A stretch of 64,000 bases of DNA from Sphingobacteriales bacterium (GTDB lineage: Bacteria > Bacteroidota > Bacteroidia > UKL13-3). Each line of letters begins with the position of its first letter. Within the stretch, counting starts at the first letter, position 1. The notes beneath the pieces are model-generated. The model made no database searches and was not told where the DNA came from. It was given only the letters and a program-made list of their open reading frames with translations. Both the position numbers and the translations under genes were made by a program. The stretch spans positions 49,273 to 113,272 of the forward strand of contig JAJTFA010000008.1 in assembly GCA_021299635.1 (NCBI GenBank), in the 5' to 3' direction. Below are positions 38,851 through 49,142 of this stretch, in pieces.

Positions 38851-39708
38851 ATGAAGCCCAGGTTAATCTCTTTACTTGTTATTTCAGTATTAATTTCATC
38901 TTGCGTATCCCAGCGAAAGTATAATGATATGTATGCACTTTGGGTATTTGCAGATGGGCAGTATCAGCTAATGAAACAGCAAGCAGCAGCCAATAATAAA
39001 AATTGTGATCAACTGGTGGTGGACGCTATTGTGTTAAAACAGGCGGTTATTCGCCTCAAGCGAGATTCCATTATTGTTGATTCTGCATTTAGATACTATG
39101 TAGATACGACAGAGAAAGTTAAAGCTAGTTTAACCAAGGAAATTCAAGGTCAAACTTCACGTTTAAGTCAATCTACAGCAAAGGTGTTTGAACTTGAAAA
39201 CATGCTTCGTAGGAAAGATTCGATTATGAATAGCACAAGGGAGAGACTCGCTGCGGCATTGATTGGATTTAAAGATAAAGGCATCAGTGTGCAAACCATT
39301 GGCGGCAAAGTTTATATTTCACTTGATGAGCGTCTACTGTTTCAATCCGGGCAAATAGATGTAAACCCTGCGGGTCGGCAGGCATTACTTGAAGTAGCTG
39401 TAGCCTTAAATATAGACACAACGACCATTCTTACGGTTGAAGGCCACACCGATGATGTCGTATATAAGGGAAAAAATAAGCTACTTAAAGATAATTGGGA
39501 TATCAGTGTCTTAAGAGCAACATCCGTAGTAAGGCTGCTTCAGCAAAGTGGCAATGTTAAACCTACCCGTTTTATAGCAGCAGGAAGAGCTGAGTATTAC
39601 CCGGTAGATTCAGCAAAAACTCCTGAAGCCAGAAGGAAGAACCGCAGAATAGAGATAATACTCACTCCTGATTTAGATGAGATTCTAAAACTTCTCCAAG
39701 TTAAATAA
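38851..39708 (+). CDS. OmpA family lipoprotein
   Basis: Lipobox ISSCVSQRKYNDMY; OmpA C-domain VEGHTDDVVYKGKNKLLKDNWDISVLRATSVVRLL...EARRKNRRIEIIL. Confidence 0.9.
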   Translation: MKPRLISLLVISVLISSCVSQRKYNDMYALWVFADGQYQLMKQQAAANNKNCDQLVVDAIVLKQAVIRLKRDSIIVDSAFRYYVDTTEKVKASLTKEIQGQTSRLSQSTAKVFELENMLRRKDSIMNSTRERLAAALIGFKDKGISVQTIGGKVYISLDERLLFQSGQIDVNPAGRQALLEVAVALNIDTTTILTVEGHTDDVVYKGKNKLLKDNWDISVLRATSVVRLLQQSGNVKPTRFIAAGRAEYYPVDSAKTPEARRKNRRIEIILTPDLDEILKLLQVK

Positions 39709-39711
39709 ATG

Positions 39712-39752
39712 AAAAGGCCGACTAATCTAAATCAGTCGGCCTCGGTGTTTTA
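39712..39752 (+). terminator. Probable terminator after OmpA-like gene
   Basis: AGGCCGACT...AGTCGGCCT 9-bp perfect stem; interrupted T tail (CGGTGTTTT). Confidence 0.6.
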
Positions 39753-39938
39753 TCAATGAAAAAAGTATTACCCAATACTTAGTTAAAACTGTGCCACTTT
39801 TTGTAATCTCAGCATGATATTTGATAAATAGTTGATAAATAGCAGGATAAATCTACAATTCATCCTGAAGTAATCTATACCATGCGGAATTGCGCTAATT
39901 TTCATACACTTGTATGCTATAAATAGACACCCAAAAGA

Positions 39939-40268
39939 ATGGAAACGTTGAATGATATTCAAAAAACTGTAGATCAGTGGATTAACACTACCGGAGTCAG
40001 GTATTTCACTGAACTTACCAATACTGCCATACTTATGGAAGAAGTTGGTGAGGTAGCCCGTATTATGGCAAGAAGATATGGGGAACAATCATTTAAGGCC
40101 TCAGATAAAGAGGTGGATTTGGCTGATGAAATGGCTGATGTATTATTTGTTTTGGTTTGCCTGGCCAACCAAACAGGCATCGATTTAACCGCTGCCATTA
40201 AAAAAAATATCTTAAAAAAGACGACTCGTGATGCCGACAGACATTTGAATAATGAGAAGCTGAAATAA
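39939..40268 (+). CDS. MazG-like nucleotide pyrophosphohydrolase
   Basis: LTNTAILMEEVGEVARIMARRYGEQSFKA...DLADEMADVLFVLVCLANQTGIDL (EExxE..ExxD pattern). Confidence 0.88.
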   Translation: METLNDIQKTVDQWINTTGVRYFTELTNTAILMEEVGEVARIMARRYGEQSFKASDKEVDLADEMADVLFVLVCLANQTGIDLTAAIKKNILKKTTRDADRHLNNEKLK

Positions 40269-40338
40269 AGCAAGTGAATCATTTAACTAGCATGTAAATA
40301 GCTAATTCATCTCATTTTTAAAGATGAGCAATATCAGA

Positions 40339-40367
40339 TTGATGAGATTGGTTTAGTGGTAATTTTG
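40339..40367 (+). promoter_or_regulatory. Bacteroidota-type promoter
   Basis: TTG (40339-40341) - N18 - TAATTTTG (40360-40367) upstream of ORF at 40391. Confidence 0.55.
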
Positions 40368-40390
40368 TGTTCTATTAATTCACTTACGTT

Positions 40391-40816
40391 ATGAAAACAG
40401 AATCTAAAATGGCCGTGTTTATCGACCATGCAAAAGCACAATTTATCACCTTTGAAAATGGAATTGCCAAATTTGATGAAAGCATAGAAAGCGGAAAGGA
40501 AACACATCCCAGAGAACGCGGACAAGGCAGCAATCAAACGCGTTTTGGCACAGATCCTTATCAGGGTTCAAACAACGAGTATAGTAAAAACATGCAGAGC
40601 CGTGAACTAATGAAAGTTTATTTTCATCAAATAAAAAATAAACTTACACCATACCAAGATATTCTATTATTTGGTGCGGGGCAGGCTAAAAAGGAATTGC
40701 ATAATTATTTAGTTGAGCAGAGTGCATTCAGAGATAAGAACATCAATCTTCAAAACAGCGATTATTTAACAGAGAACCAATTGCTGGAAAACGTGCGTAA
40801 TTATTTTTCCGAATAG
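40391..40816 (+). CDS. Small protein resembling the bacterial eRF1/Pelota central domain (baeRF-like)
   Basis: MAVFIDHAKAQFITFENG...YFHQIKNKLTPYQDILLFGAGQAKKELHNYL...SDYLTENQLLENVRNYF. Confidence 0.6.
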   Translation: MKTESKMAVFIDHAKAQFITFENGIAKFDESIESGKETHPRERGQGSNQTRFGTDPYQGSNNEYSKNMQSRELMKVYFHQIKNKLTPYQDILLFGAGQAKKELHNYLVEQSAFRDKNINLQNSDYLTENQLLENVRNYFSE

Positions 40817-40825
40817 CAATTGTTT

Positions 40826-41617
40826 TTAGTTAGCAGAAACTTCTTTTTTTCGTTTTATCTCGTGATGGATTTCATCCCAAAGGGCAATGCGCTTTTGTAA
40901 AGAGATGACCGTTGCTTCTTCTGCCTCTTTCCAATATTCGGTCTTAAATTCGCATAGATTGGATGTCATTTGTAATGCCAGATGACTGTGATGATCGCCA
41001 TCTATTTCAATATGCCTGTCTAAGTAATATTTAAACACGGAAATGCTTTCCGGAAATTTTTGATGCATATCACTTACAATAGAATGAAACATGGATGGAA
41101 TCAAGTCCTCTCTGCCAAAAGTAAAAATAGCTGATTGCAAATAGGGTTTATTACTTTCAATAATATCGAATGTATAACTTACGAATTCTTTTGCTGCAAG
41201 TGGGGTATTAGCTTGTGTGAACGCAGTTTTTAAATCACCGGATTTTTGCAGAGTATTTGTAAATGTATTGATGTTTTGGTAATCAGCACCACATTGTTTC
41301 ATTGCATCTAAATATAATTCAAAATGGCTTTTTCTGTTTCCGTTTAAATCTATATCCGATTCTTCTCCGACAACAATTTCATTGATAAGATAACGCGTGT
41401 CTGCGTTACCTTTAGGGAACCAAGGTACACTTGTGCAGGTTAAATTATTCTGAAGTGTTTTTAATAAAGACATGAAGTCCCAAACTGCATATACATGGTA
41501 TTGCATAAACAGTTTTAGATCATCTAAATCATTGATAGACTCATAGACTTTGTGTTGTATAATTTCTTGCCTGAGTGGTTCTATTCTTTTACGTATTTGA
41601 TCTACAGCTTCGTTCAT
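40826..41617 (-). CDS. DUF3050 domain-containing protein (heme-oxygenase-like helical fold suspected)
   Basis: LKLFMQYHVYAVWDFMSLLKTLQ, EIVVGEESDID, YYLDRHIEIDGDHHSHLALQM. Confidence 0.8.
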   Translation of the reverse strand: MNEAVDQIRKRIEPLRQEIIQHKVYESINDLDDLKLFMQYHVYAVWDFMSLLKTLQNNLTCTSVPWFPKGNADTRYLINEIVVGEESDIDLNGNRKSHFELYLDAMKQCGADYQNINTFTNTLQKSGDLKTAFTQANTPLAAKEFVSYTFDIIESNKPYLQSAIFTFGREDLIPSMFHSIVSDMHQKFPESISVFKYYLDRHIEIDGDHHSHLALQMTSNLCEFKTEYWKEAEEATVISLQKRIALWDEIHHEIKRKKEVSAN

Positions 41618-41761
41618 CGCTTTTTAGTTTGTTGCAATTAAACAACAAAGTGTGCAGATAGTTTGAAATGCACCTACTGCCAATGTCAGAAATTAATTCT
41701 CGCTGAAGCAGTTCTTAAACATTTGCAATTCAACTAATGTAAGCTTTTATTGTGCATGCAA

Positions 41762-42517
41762 TTACTGGGTAGTCCAGGCTCCATCAACGGCAATAGCCTG
41801 CCCTGTAATAAATGAAGCAGCATCGGAGCAGAGGAATAAAACTGTTTCTGCTATTTCATGCGGTTCACCAACTCTGCCAATTGGCTCACCGGCTGCCAGT
41901 TGTTCCAGTTTCTTTGGGTCGCCTGCCGCATATCTATCAATCATGGGTGTATGAATAATACCCGGACAAACCGCATTTATTCTAATATTTTGTTTGGCAA
42001 AATCGAGAGCAGCATTTTTTGTTAACCCAACCACAGCATGTTTAGAGGCAACATAGGCTGGTGCTCCTTCAAAACCAACAAGTCCCGCAATTGATGCATT
42101 GTTCACAATAGCACCGCCTCCGGTTTTTAAAATTTCCGGAATCTGATATTTCATGCACCACCAAACGCCTCTTAGGTTCACATTCATCGTTTTATCCCAA
42201 CTTTCATTGGTGCAGGTATTAACCATTGCAGGTGTTCCTTCTATTCCTGCATTGTTAAATGCAAAATCCAATCGCCCATAGGTGGAAACGGTTTTGGAAA
42301 CTAAATTCTTGATATCCTCTTCCTTTGTTACATCGCATAAAACAAAGATTCCTTCTCCGCCATCATCTTTAATGGCATTTTCAGTTGTTCGGTCGGCAAC
42401 TATATCTGCCAGAACAACTTTTGCCCCTTTCTTGGCAAATGCTAATGCTGTAGCTCGGCCAATGCCAAATGAACTACCGGTTACGATAACCACTTTATCA
42501 GTAAAATAAGATTGCAT
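41762..42517 (-). CDS. Short-chain dehydrogenase/reductase (glucose 1-dehydrogenase-like)
   Basis: VIVTGSSFGIGRATALAFAKKGAKVVLAD, NNAGIEG, YVASKHAVVGLTKNAALD, ITGQAIAVDGAWT. Confidence 0.92.
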   Translation of the reverse strand: MQSYFTDKVVIVTGSSFGIGRATALAFAKKGAKVVLADIVADRTTENAIKDDGGEGIFVLCDVTKEEDIKNLVSKTVSTYGRLDFAFNNAGIEGTPAMVNTCTNESWDKTMNVNLRGVWWCMKYQIPEILKTGGGAIVNNASIAGLVGFEGAPAYVASKHAVVGLTKNAALDFAKQNIRINAVCPGIIHTPMIDRYAAGDPKKLEQLAAGEPIGRVGEPHEIAETVLFLCSDAASFITGQAIAVDGAWTTQ

Positions 42518-42668
42518 GGGTAGATAGTTAAATTAAAAATTCTTTTACATTTTATGGCTTTAAAAGTATCTTAAGCCATCAAAATATTTCATGATAGAAA
42601 TCAGTATCGGATGCAAGCAGGCACATGATAATTGTTAGAAAACAAATATCATGTGCCCGATACATCTA

Positions 42669-43931
42669 TTATATCAGTATTGTTTGCTCCCTGTCAGGCC
42701 CCACTGAAATAACACTCATCTTCTGGCCAACCTGTTGCGACACATAATCTATGTATAGCCTGAAGTTCTCAGGTAAATCGTTGTAGTTTCTTATACCGGT
42801 TAAATCTTCACTCCATCCTTTAAAAGTCCTGTAATTTGGTTTAATGGGGGCATCTTGTATACTGTAAGGAATTTCTGATGTAAGTTTTCCATTCATATCA
42901 TAAGTATCACAAACAGGAACTTCTGCAAACCCACTTAATACATCGCTTTTGGTGCAGATTAAGTCGGTAACCCCGTTAAGCATAATGGAGTAGCGCAGCG
43001 TAGGTAAATCCAGCCAGCCTGTTCTGCGCGGTCTTCCTGTTGTTGCTCCAAACTCAAATCCTTTCTGACGCAATAATTCTCCTGTTTCATTATTTAGCTC
43101 GGTTGGGAAAGGGCCGCTACCTACGCGCGTGCAATAGGCCTTGAAAATACCAAATACTTTTTTGATTTGTTGCGGAGCAACCCCCAATCCGGAGCAAGCA
43201 CCACCTGTTATGGTGTTTGATGAGGTAACAAATGGATAAGTTCCAAAATCAATATCAAGCAAGGTGCCTTGTGCTCCCTCTGCCAATACTTTCTTGCCTT
43301 TACCAATAAGGTTATTGATGAAATATTCGGTAGATACTATTTGAAACTGCTTCAAAAATTCAATGGCGTCAAAAAAGGCAGGTTCGTGATCGGCCAGATT
43401 GTATGCAAAAGAGAATCTATCCAGCAACTCACGGTGGTGCGAAACAACTGTATCATATTTTGATTTGAAATTTGAACTGATGATATCACCAATACGCAAA
43501 CCGCTGCGACCAATTTTATCTTGATAGGTTGGGCTTATACCGCGTAATGTAGAACCAATTTTATGTTCGCCTTTTTTTGCTTCACTGGCAGCATCAACCA
43601 ATCTGTGCGTTGGTAATATGAGGTGTGCTTTTTCAGAAATGTACAGATTTTGTTTTGGATTGGCTCCTGCTGCAGCAATTTTTTCAATTTCTTTTTTAAG
43701 AGTTACTGGGTCAATAACCACACCATTCCCTATGATATTAATGCAATGCTCATGAAAAATACCCGAGGGTATGGTATTTAATACATGCTTTTGTCCGTTA
43801 AATTCAAGTGAGTGGCCTGCATTGGGCCCTCCCTGAAAACGAGCGACTACGTCATACTGCGGAGTCAATACATCAACAATTTTTCCTTTTCCTTCGTCTC
43901 CCCACTGAAGACCCAAAACAACATCTATCAT
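42669..43931 (-). CDS. purA: Adenylosuccinate synthase
   Basis: MIDVVLGLQWGDEGKGKIVD, GGPNAGHS, AEGAQGTLLDIDFGTYPFVTSSNT. Confidence 0.97.
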   Translation of the reverse strand: MIDVVLGLQWGDEGKGKIVDVLTPQYDVVARFQGGPNAGHSLEFNGQKHVLNTIPSGIFHEHCINIIGNGVVIDPVTLKKEIEKIAAAGANPKQNLYISEKAHLILPTHRLVDAASEAKKGEHKIGSTLRGISPTYQDKIGRSGLRIGDIISSNFKSKYDTVVSHHRELLDRFSFAYNLADHEPAFFDAIEFLKQFQIVSTEYFINNLIGKGKKVLAEGAQGTLLDIDFGTYPFVTSSNTITGGACSGLGVAPQQIKKVFGIFKAYCTRVGSGPFPTELNNETGELLRQKGFEFGATTGRPRRTGWLDLPTLRYSIMLNGVTDLICTKSDVLSGFAEVPVCDTYDMNGKLTSEIPYSIQDAPIKPNYRTFKGWSEDLTGIRNYNDLPENFRLYIDYVSQQVGQKMSVISVGPDREQTILI

Positions 43932-43963
43932 GTTACGTTAAATTTAATTCTATTATGATTACT

Positions 43964-44440
43964 TTATTTTTTTATTTCCTTTTTACAGGTGAGGCACTTA
44001 TTCTTTTCATCAACCTTAGGTGCACCGAATAAATGAAGTGAATGATTTTCAATATCAAATTGAAGTAAATCGCCCATAGTACTTCTGATTTGCTGTATCC
44101 GCGGATCACAAAATTCCAGTATTTTATTGCAGTTATTGCATATCAGATGGTCGTGCTGCCTGTAGCCGTAAGCTTTTTCATAGAGTGCAAGATTCTTACC
44201 AAATTGATGTTTTACTACAAGTCCTGCATCCAGCAGTAAATCCAAAGTATTGTAAACGGTTGCCCTGCTCACTCGATAGTTGCGATTTTTCATATGCACA
44301 AAAAGTGTTTCCACATCAAAGTGCTCCTTATTGGAGTAAATTTCATCCAGGATATGAAACCGTTCAGGAGTTTTACGCTGTTGGTTTTTCTCCAGATACT
44401 CAATAAACAAGTGCTTCACTTCTTCTTTTATAGAATTCAC
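43964..44440 (-). CDS. Fur family transcriptional regulator
   Basis: YRVSRATVYNTLDLLLDAGLV, YGYRQHDHLICNNCNKILEFCDP, CLTCKKE. Confidence 0.92.
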   Translation of the reverse strand: MNSIKEEVKHLFIEYLEKNQQRKTPERFHILDEIYSNKEHFDVETLFVHMKNRNYRVSRATVYNTLDLLLDAGLVVKHQFGKNLALYEKAYGYRQHDHLICNNCNKILEFCDPRIQQIRSTMGDLLQFDIENHSLHLFGAPKVDEKNKCLTCKKEIKK

Positions 44441-44597
44441 CTTTGATTGATTAAAGGAGCAAATTAAAACACAAAAACGGGTTTATAAAACTTTGATGCA
44501 ATAAGTTATAAGCAAGTTATAAGCATCAGATAAACAATAATTTATATACTTTTTTTACGGATGCTATTTTAAGTGCCGCTTTTGTATCTTGCACCAC

Positions 44598-45416
44598 ATG
44601 CGATTGGCTTTATTTATTTTGGCTGTTATGTGGTTGGTTAATTGCCGTGCTCAGCGCCTATTTTCTTTCGAACCGGATAGCATAGGTACTACAGATTGGC
44701 AAAAGTTGGGAGGTAGATGCGGTATCTCCAACCTGAAAATGGTTGGCTTAATTCCTTTTACTGCAACTGCAGGTAATTATTTTATGACCATTGAGAATGA
44801 TTCTGCCGCCTCTCAACCCAAAGGCAGTATCTCAGCCACTTTTGCACTTACTGAAATTCCACAGAGTTTAAGCTATGATTATTTTTATTTGCCAGCATTG
44901 GCAAAACAAGTTGGCCTGTTGCAATTTCGTTTTTATCTAAGTGGTGCAGAAATAGCAGGCGGTTTTGACACCATCATACCTGTATTTTCCGGAATAGATA
45001 CCATTCAGTTAAAGTGGCAAGAGCGGCAACTTAACCTACCACCGCTTACACAATTGCCCGATAGTTGCAAGCTGCAGTGGTGGGCAGATGAAACAACTCC
45101 CTATTCCAGTAATCCCCTATTGCTACTAGATAATTTGCAATGGAGTAAATGGAAGGTTGGTGTAGTTGGAGTTAAAGAAAATATCTTGAAAATTTTTCCT
45201 AACCCTGCCAACACATCTTTTACAATTGAGATACCTGATAGGGATTTGGTTACAATTTGTATTAAAAATCTTTCAGGTCAGCTCATCGTCCGTTGGGAAA
45301 ACCCTGAACCAGGCAAACCATTAGATATCGAAACTATTTGCTCAGGTATGTATATCATTGAATGTTCTACTGCAGATAATTTATTTTTTACACAAAAGCT
45401 TGTGGTATGCAAATAA
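44598..45416 (+). CDS. Secreted protein with T9SS type A C-terminal sorting domain
   Basis: Signal peptide; C-terminal ILKIFPNPANTSFTIEIPDRDLVTICIKNLSGQLIVRWE...[23 protein letters not shown]. Confidence 0.85.
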   Translation: MRLALFILAVMWLVNCRAQRLFSFEPDSIGTTDWQKLGGRCGISNLKMVGLIPFTATAGNYFMTIENDSAASQPKGSISATFALTEIPQSLSYDYFYLPALAKQVGLLQFRFYLSGAEIAGGFDTIIPVFSGIDTIQLKWQERQLNLPPLTQLPDSCKLQWWADETTPYSSNPLLLLDNLQWSKWKVGVVGVKENILKIFPNPANTSFTIEIPDRDLVTICIKNLSGQLIVRWENPEPGKPLDIETICSGMYIIECSTADNLFFTQKLVVCK

Positions 45417-45943
45417 TAGTTTCTGATGATTTGTACCTAAGCACTTTCACTGCTGATGATATACCTGGATTACTGGATTGCCTCAATAGACCTGAGATAA
45501 TTGATAATCTCCTAACGCTGCCTTTTCCCTACACCAGAAATGATGCTGAAACGTTTTTAGCATATAATGCACAATTATTTGAAAAACACAGCCTGCACTT
45601 GAATTATGCCATACGCATGGCGAAGAATAACCTAATGATTGGCAGTATTGGCTTACAATTGTATAATGAAATGCACCGCAAGCACAGGGCAAAGGTAGAC
45701 TACTACCTGCTTCCCCAGTATCAAGGTAAAGGTATCATGACCCGTTGCCTTAACACCTTTACTTTATGGGCTACTCACACATTTAAACCTGCACGTATTT
45801 CAGCAATGATTTTTATACATAATATTGCAAGTGAAAAAGTAGCCTTGAAATGCGGTTATCACCTAGAGGCTACCCTGTTAAAATACTATATAAAAAATGG
45901 CAAATACATCGATACAAAACTCTACACCATCATCAATGAATAA
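45407..45943 (+). CDS. GNAT family N-acetyltransferase (RimJ/RimL-like)
   Basis: [42 protein letters not shown]...[17 protein letters not shown]. Confidence 0.87.
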   Translation: MQIIVSDDLYLSTFTADDIPGLLDCLNRPEIIDNLLTLPFPYTRNDAETFLAYNAQLFEKHSLHLNYAIRMAKNNLMIGSIGLQLYNEMHRKHRAKVDYYLLPQYQGKGIMTRCLNTFTLWATHTFKPARISAMIFIHNIASEKVALKCGYHLEATLLKYYIKNGKYIDTKLYTIINE

Positions 45944-47474
45944 GAGAGAACAACTAACCAGCAAGCGCGAGCAGGCGCTTCAGGGAGGCGGCTCAGCCCG
46001 CATAGAAGCGCAGCACAAAAAAGGAAAACTTACTGCGCGTGAGCGTATTCATTTTTTGGTGGATGAAGGCTCTTTTGAGGAAATTGGCGCTTTTGTTACC
46101 CATCGAAGCAAGGATTTTGGCATGGAAAAACAGCAAATTTTGGGCGATGGTGTGGTTACCGGTTATGGCACAATAAACGGAAGGCTGGTGTATGTATTTT
46201 CTCAGGATTTTACGGTATTTGGTGGCTCATTAAGTGAAACCCATGCCGAAAAGATTTGTAAACTCATGGAACTTGCCATGAAGAATGGCGCACCGCTTGT
46301 TGGCCTAAACGACTCCGGTGGCGCACGCATTCAGGAAGGCGTTGTTTCATTAGGTGGATATGCCGATATATTTTACCGCAATACCTTGGCTAGCGGTGTG
46401 GTGCCTCAAATTTCCGCAATCATGGGCCCATGCGCAGGCGGTGCAGTTTATAGCCCGGCTATTACCGATTTTATTATGATGGTTGAAAATACTTCTTACA
46501 TGTTTGTAACCGGTCCGAATGTTGTTAAAACTGTAACGCATGAAGAGGTAACTTCAGAGCAGTTGGGCGGTGCTTCCGTGCACTCAACAAAAAGTGGTGT
46601 TGCTCATTTTACAGCAGCAAATGAAATAGATTGTATAAACCAATTAAAGAAACTACTCAGCTACATTCCGCAAAATTGCGAAGAGCAGGCTCCCTCTTTT
46701 ACCTATGAAAGTGCCAATGAAATAAGGGAAGGTTTAAAGAATATTGTGCCGGAAAATCCTAACCAGCCATATGATATGCGCGAGGTAATTGAACAGATTG
46801 CAGATGAAGGCTCATTTTATGAAGTACATAAAAACTTTGCAGAAAACATTGTGGTGGGTTTTGCCCGTCTTGCCGGCAGAAGTATTGGTATCGTTGGCAA
46901 TCAGCCTTCACAGTTGGCCGGATGTTTGGATATACATGCCTCTCAAAAGGCTGCACGTTTTGTTCGCTTTTGCGACTCCTTCAATATTCCGTTGTTGGTA
47001 TTTGAAGATGTTCCCGGATTTTTACCCGGAACGGATCAGGAGTGGAATGCTATCATTACCAATGGGGCCAAGTTGTTGTATGCGTTCTGTGAGGCTACAG
47101 TGCCGCGCGTAACCGTTATTACCCGCAAAGCATATGGTGGCGCATATGATGTAATGAACAGTAAGCATATCGGAGCTGACATGAATTTTGCATGGCCAAC
47201 AGCAGAAATTGCTGTTATGGGTGCTAAGGGTGCTGCTGAAATTATTTTCAAAAAGGAAATTGACAGTGCCGCTGATCATGCAGCTGAACTTGCAAAAAAG
47301 GAAAAAGAATATGGTGATTTATTCGCCAACCCTTACCGCGCAGCAGAGCGTGGTTTTGTTGATGAGGTAATATTTCCTGAAGAAACCCGTTTAAAGCTAA
47401 TCAAAGCTTTTAAAATGCTTGAAAATAAAGTTGCTAACCTGCCCAGAAAAAAACATGGAAACATCCCTCTTTAA
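45936..47474 (+). CDS. Acyl-CoA (propionyl/methylmalonyl-type) carboxylase beta subunit
   Basis: [19 protein letters not shown]...[70 protein letters not shown] 45936 overlaps GNAT stop. Confidence 0.94.
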   Translation: MNKREQLTSKREQALQGGGSARIEAQHKKGKLTARERIHFLVDEGSFEEIGAFVTHRSKDFGMEKQQILGDGVVTGYGTINGRLVYVFSQDFTVFGGSLSETHAEKICKLMELAMKNGAPLVGLNDSGGARIQEGVVSLGGYADIFYRNTLASGVVPQISAIMGPCAGGAVYSPAITDFIMMVENTSYMFVTGPNVVKTVTHEEVTSEQLGGASVHSTKSGVAHFTAANEIDCINQLKKLLSYIPQNCEEQAPSFTYESANEIREGLKNIVPENPNQPYDMREVIEQIADEGSFYEVHKNFAENIVVGFARLAGRSIGIVGNQPSQLAGCLDIHASQKAARFVRFCDSFNIPLLVFEDVPGFLPGTDQEWNAIITNGAKLLYAFCEATVPRVTVITRKAYGGAYDVMNSKHIGADMNFAWPTAEIAVMGAKGAAEIIFKKEIDSAADHAAELAKKEKEYGDLFANPYRAAERGFVDEVIFPEETRLKLIKAFKMLENKVANLPRKKHGNIPL

Positions 47475-49092
47475 TAAATATTTCATTGCAATCGTAATGC
47501 TCATATCATGCTGCTGCATGAGCAATCTGCTGAATGCCTCACAGCCTGAGCAGCGCATTAATTCAAACATTACCAATGTTACGGTTTTTATCAACCAGGC
47601 CCAAATTACACGTAGTGCAAAAATTAATCTTGCTGCCGGGGTTACACAATTGGTTTTTGACCGTATTTCTCCGTATATGAATCTCAATAGCCTTCAGGTG
47701 AAAACAGAAAGCAATGTTAGTTTACTCTCGGTTTCACAGCGCAATAATTTTTTGAAGGATGAAGAGAAGCCCAAACTCGTGATTGATTTGGAAGATTCAC
47801 TCCAGGTTATTAAGCAACAACTCGAGACGGTAAGAATTAAGAAAGAAGCACTTTCTTTAGAAAAGGAAGTGCTTATCAGCAATAAACAAATTGGCGGTGT
47901 GAATAGTGGAGTGAAAATTGAGGACTTGGAAGATGCACTTGCACTCTTCAGAAAACGAAGTATTGAAATTGGGGAAGAATTACTCAAACTCACCAATAAT
48001 GAGAATAGGCTTAAATCAATTCAGCAGAAACTTCAGTCCCAATGGGATGAATACAACAATGGGAACAACATTATTGAAATAGTTATTACAGTTAAAACAC
48101 TTGCTGCAGTTAATAATTCAAGAATAGAGTTAACCTATTTAACAGGTAATGCAGCATGGAAACCTTTTTATGATATTCGTATAAAAGATACTAAAAGTCC
48201 GCTTCAGTTGATTAGTAAAGCATATATAACACAGGCAACAGGCGAAGATTGGAATAATGTAATTCTTAAGCTAAGCACCAATAATCCGAATGAGGGCAGC
48301 ACTAAACCGGAGTTGAATACACTTTACCTTAAAACACAATCGCCAATTGTTTATAAAAGGCGAGAAATGATGGTAGCGCCTGAGCGAAAAGCAGCAGATA
48401 TTGAATCGGTTGCAGGGGTAGAAGCAAGGGTATCAGATATGCCTGCATTGGTATACTCACAAGGGAATGCAATAGAATTGCAAAGTGAGGTCAATGTTGA
48501 ATTCAATGTTACATCAGCTTATAGTATTCCTTCAGATAATAATCCGCATCAGGTTGATTTAACCATGAATAGTATGAATGCAGTTTATGCCTACGGTGTA
48601 GTGCCCAAAGCAGATAAAGATGCTTTTGTTACAGCTAAGGTATCTGGTAATGATTTAGTAAATCAGATAAGTGGCGAGGCCAATGTGTATTTTGACGGTA
48701 CGTATACCGGCAAAACATTTATCAATGGCACATCAGGTGATTCAATTATACTTTCGCTGGGACGTGATAAACGTATTCAAATTCAGCGTACCTTGTTAAA
48801 AGATTTCAGCAGCAAATCTTTTTCAGGAGCCATAAGAAAAGAGCATAGCACATGGGAAATCAGCATTAGAAGTACGAGGAAAGAACCAGTATATATTGTA
48901 GTAGAAGACCAAGTCCCTATTTCAACGGAAAAGGAAATTGAAGTTAAATTGTTGTCTAACGGAGGTGCTTCCTATGATGAAGGAACAGGAAAACTAACTT
49001 GGAACCTAATGTTAGAAGGGGAAAAATCTCAATCTGTTAAATTTAGCTTCGAAGTTAAGTATCCAAAAGAAAAGCTAATAAATCCATATTAA
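47455..49092 (+). CDS. Exported DUF4139 domain-containing protein (mucoidy inhibitor MuiA-like)
   Basis: Signal peptide; [50 protein letters not shown]; start refined to ATG 47455. Confidence 0.82.
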   Translation: METSLFNKYFIAIVMLISCCCMSNLLNASQPEQRINSNITNVTVFINQAQITRSAKINLAAGVTQLVFDRISPYMNLNSLQVKTESNVSLLSVSQRNNFLKDEEKPKLVIDLEDSLQVIKQQLETVRIKKEALSLEKEVLISNKQIGGVNSGVKIEDLEDALALFRKRSIEIGEELLKLTNNENRLKSIQQKLQSQWDEYNNGNNIIEIVITVKTLAAVNNSRIELTYLTGNAAWKPFYDIRIKDTKSPLQLISKAYITQATGEDWNNVILKLSTNNPNEGSTKPELNTLYLKTQSPIVYKRREMMVAPERKAADIESVAGVEARVSDMPALVYSQGNAIELQSEVNVEFNVTSAYSIPSDNNPHQVDLTMNSMNAVYAYGVVPKADKDAFVTAKVSGNDLVNQISGEANVYFDGTYTGKTFINGTSGDSIILSLGRDKRIQIQRTLLKDFSSKSFSGAIRKEHSTWEISIRSTRKEPVYIVVEDQVPISTEKEIEVKLLSNGGASYDEGTGKLTWNLMLEGEKSQSVKFSFEVKYPKEKLINPY

Positions 49093-49115
49093 GTTCAATA
49101 CAATTAATAAATTCG

Positions 49116-49142
49116 AAGGCGCATTATTTGCGCCTTTTTTTA
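49116..49142 (+). terminator. Rho-independent terminator
   Basis: AAGGCGCA-TTATT-TGCGCCTTTTTTT; perfect 8-bp stem and T tract. Confidence 0.85.

Noticed and set aside
39903-39916. CATACACTTGTATG palindrome upstream of the MazG-like gene
   Set aside because: Short 6-bp arms in AT-rich intergenic DNA; plausible by chance without conservation data
46789-47112. 107-aa ORF in another frame of the carboxylase gene
   Set aside because: Frame-shifted shadow of a conserved carboxylase; no independent support
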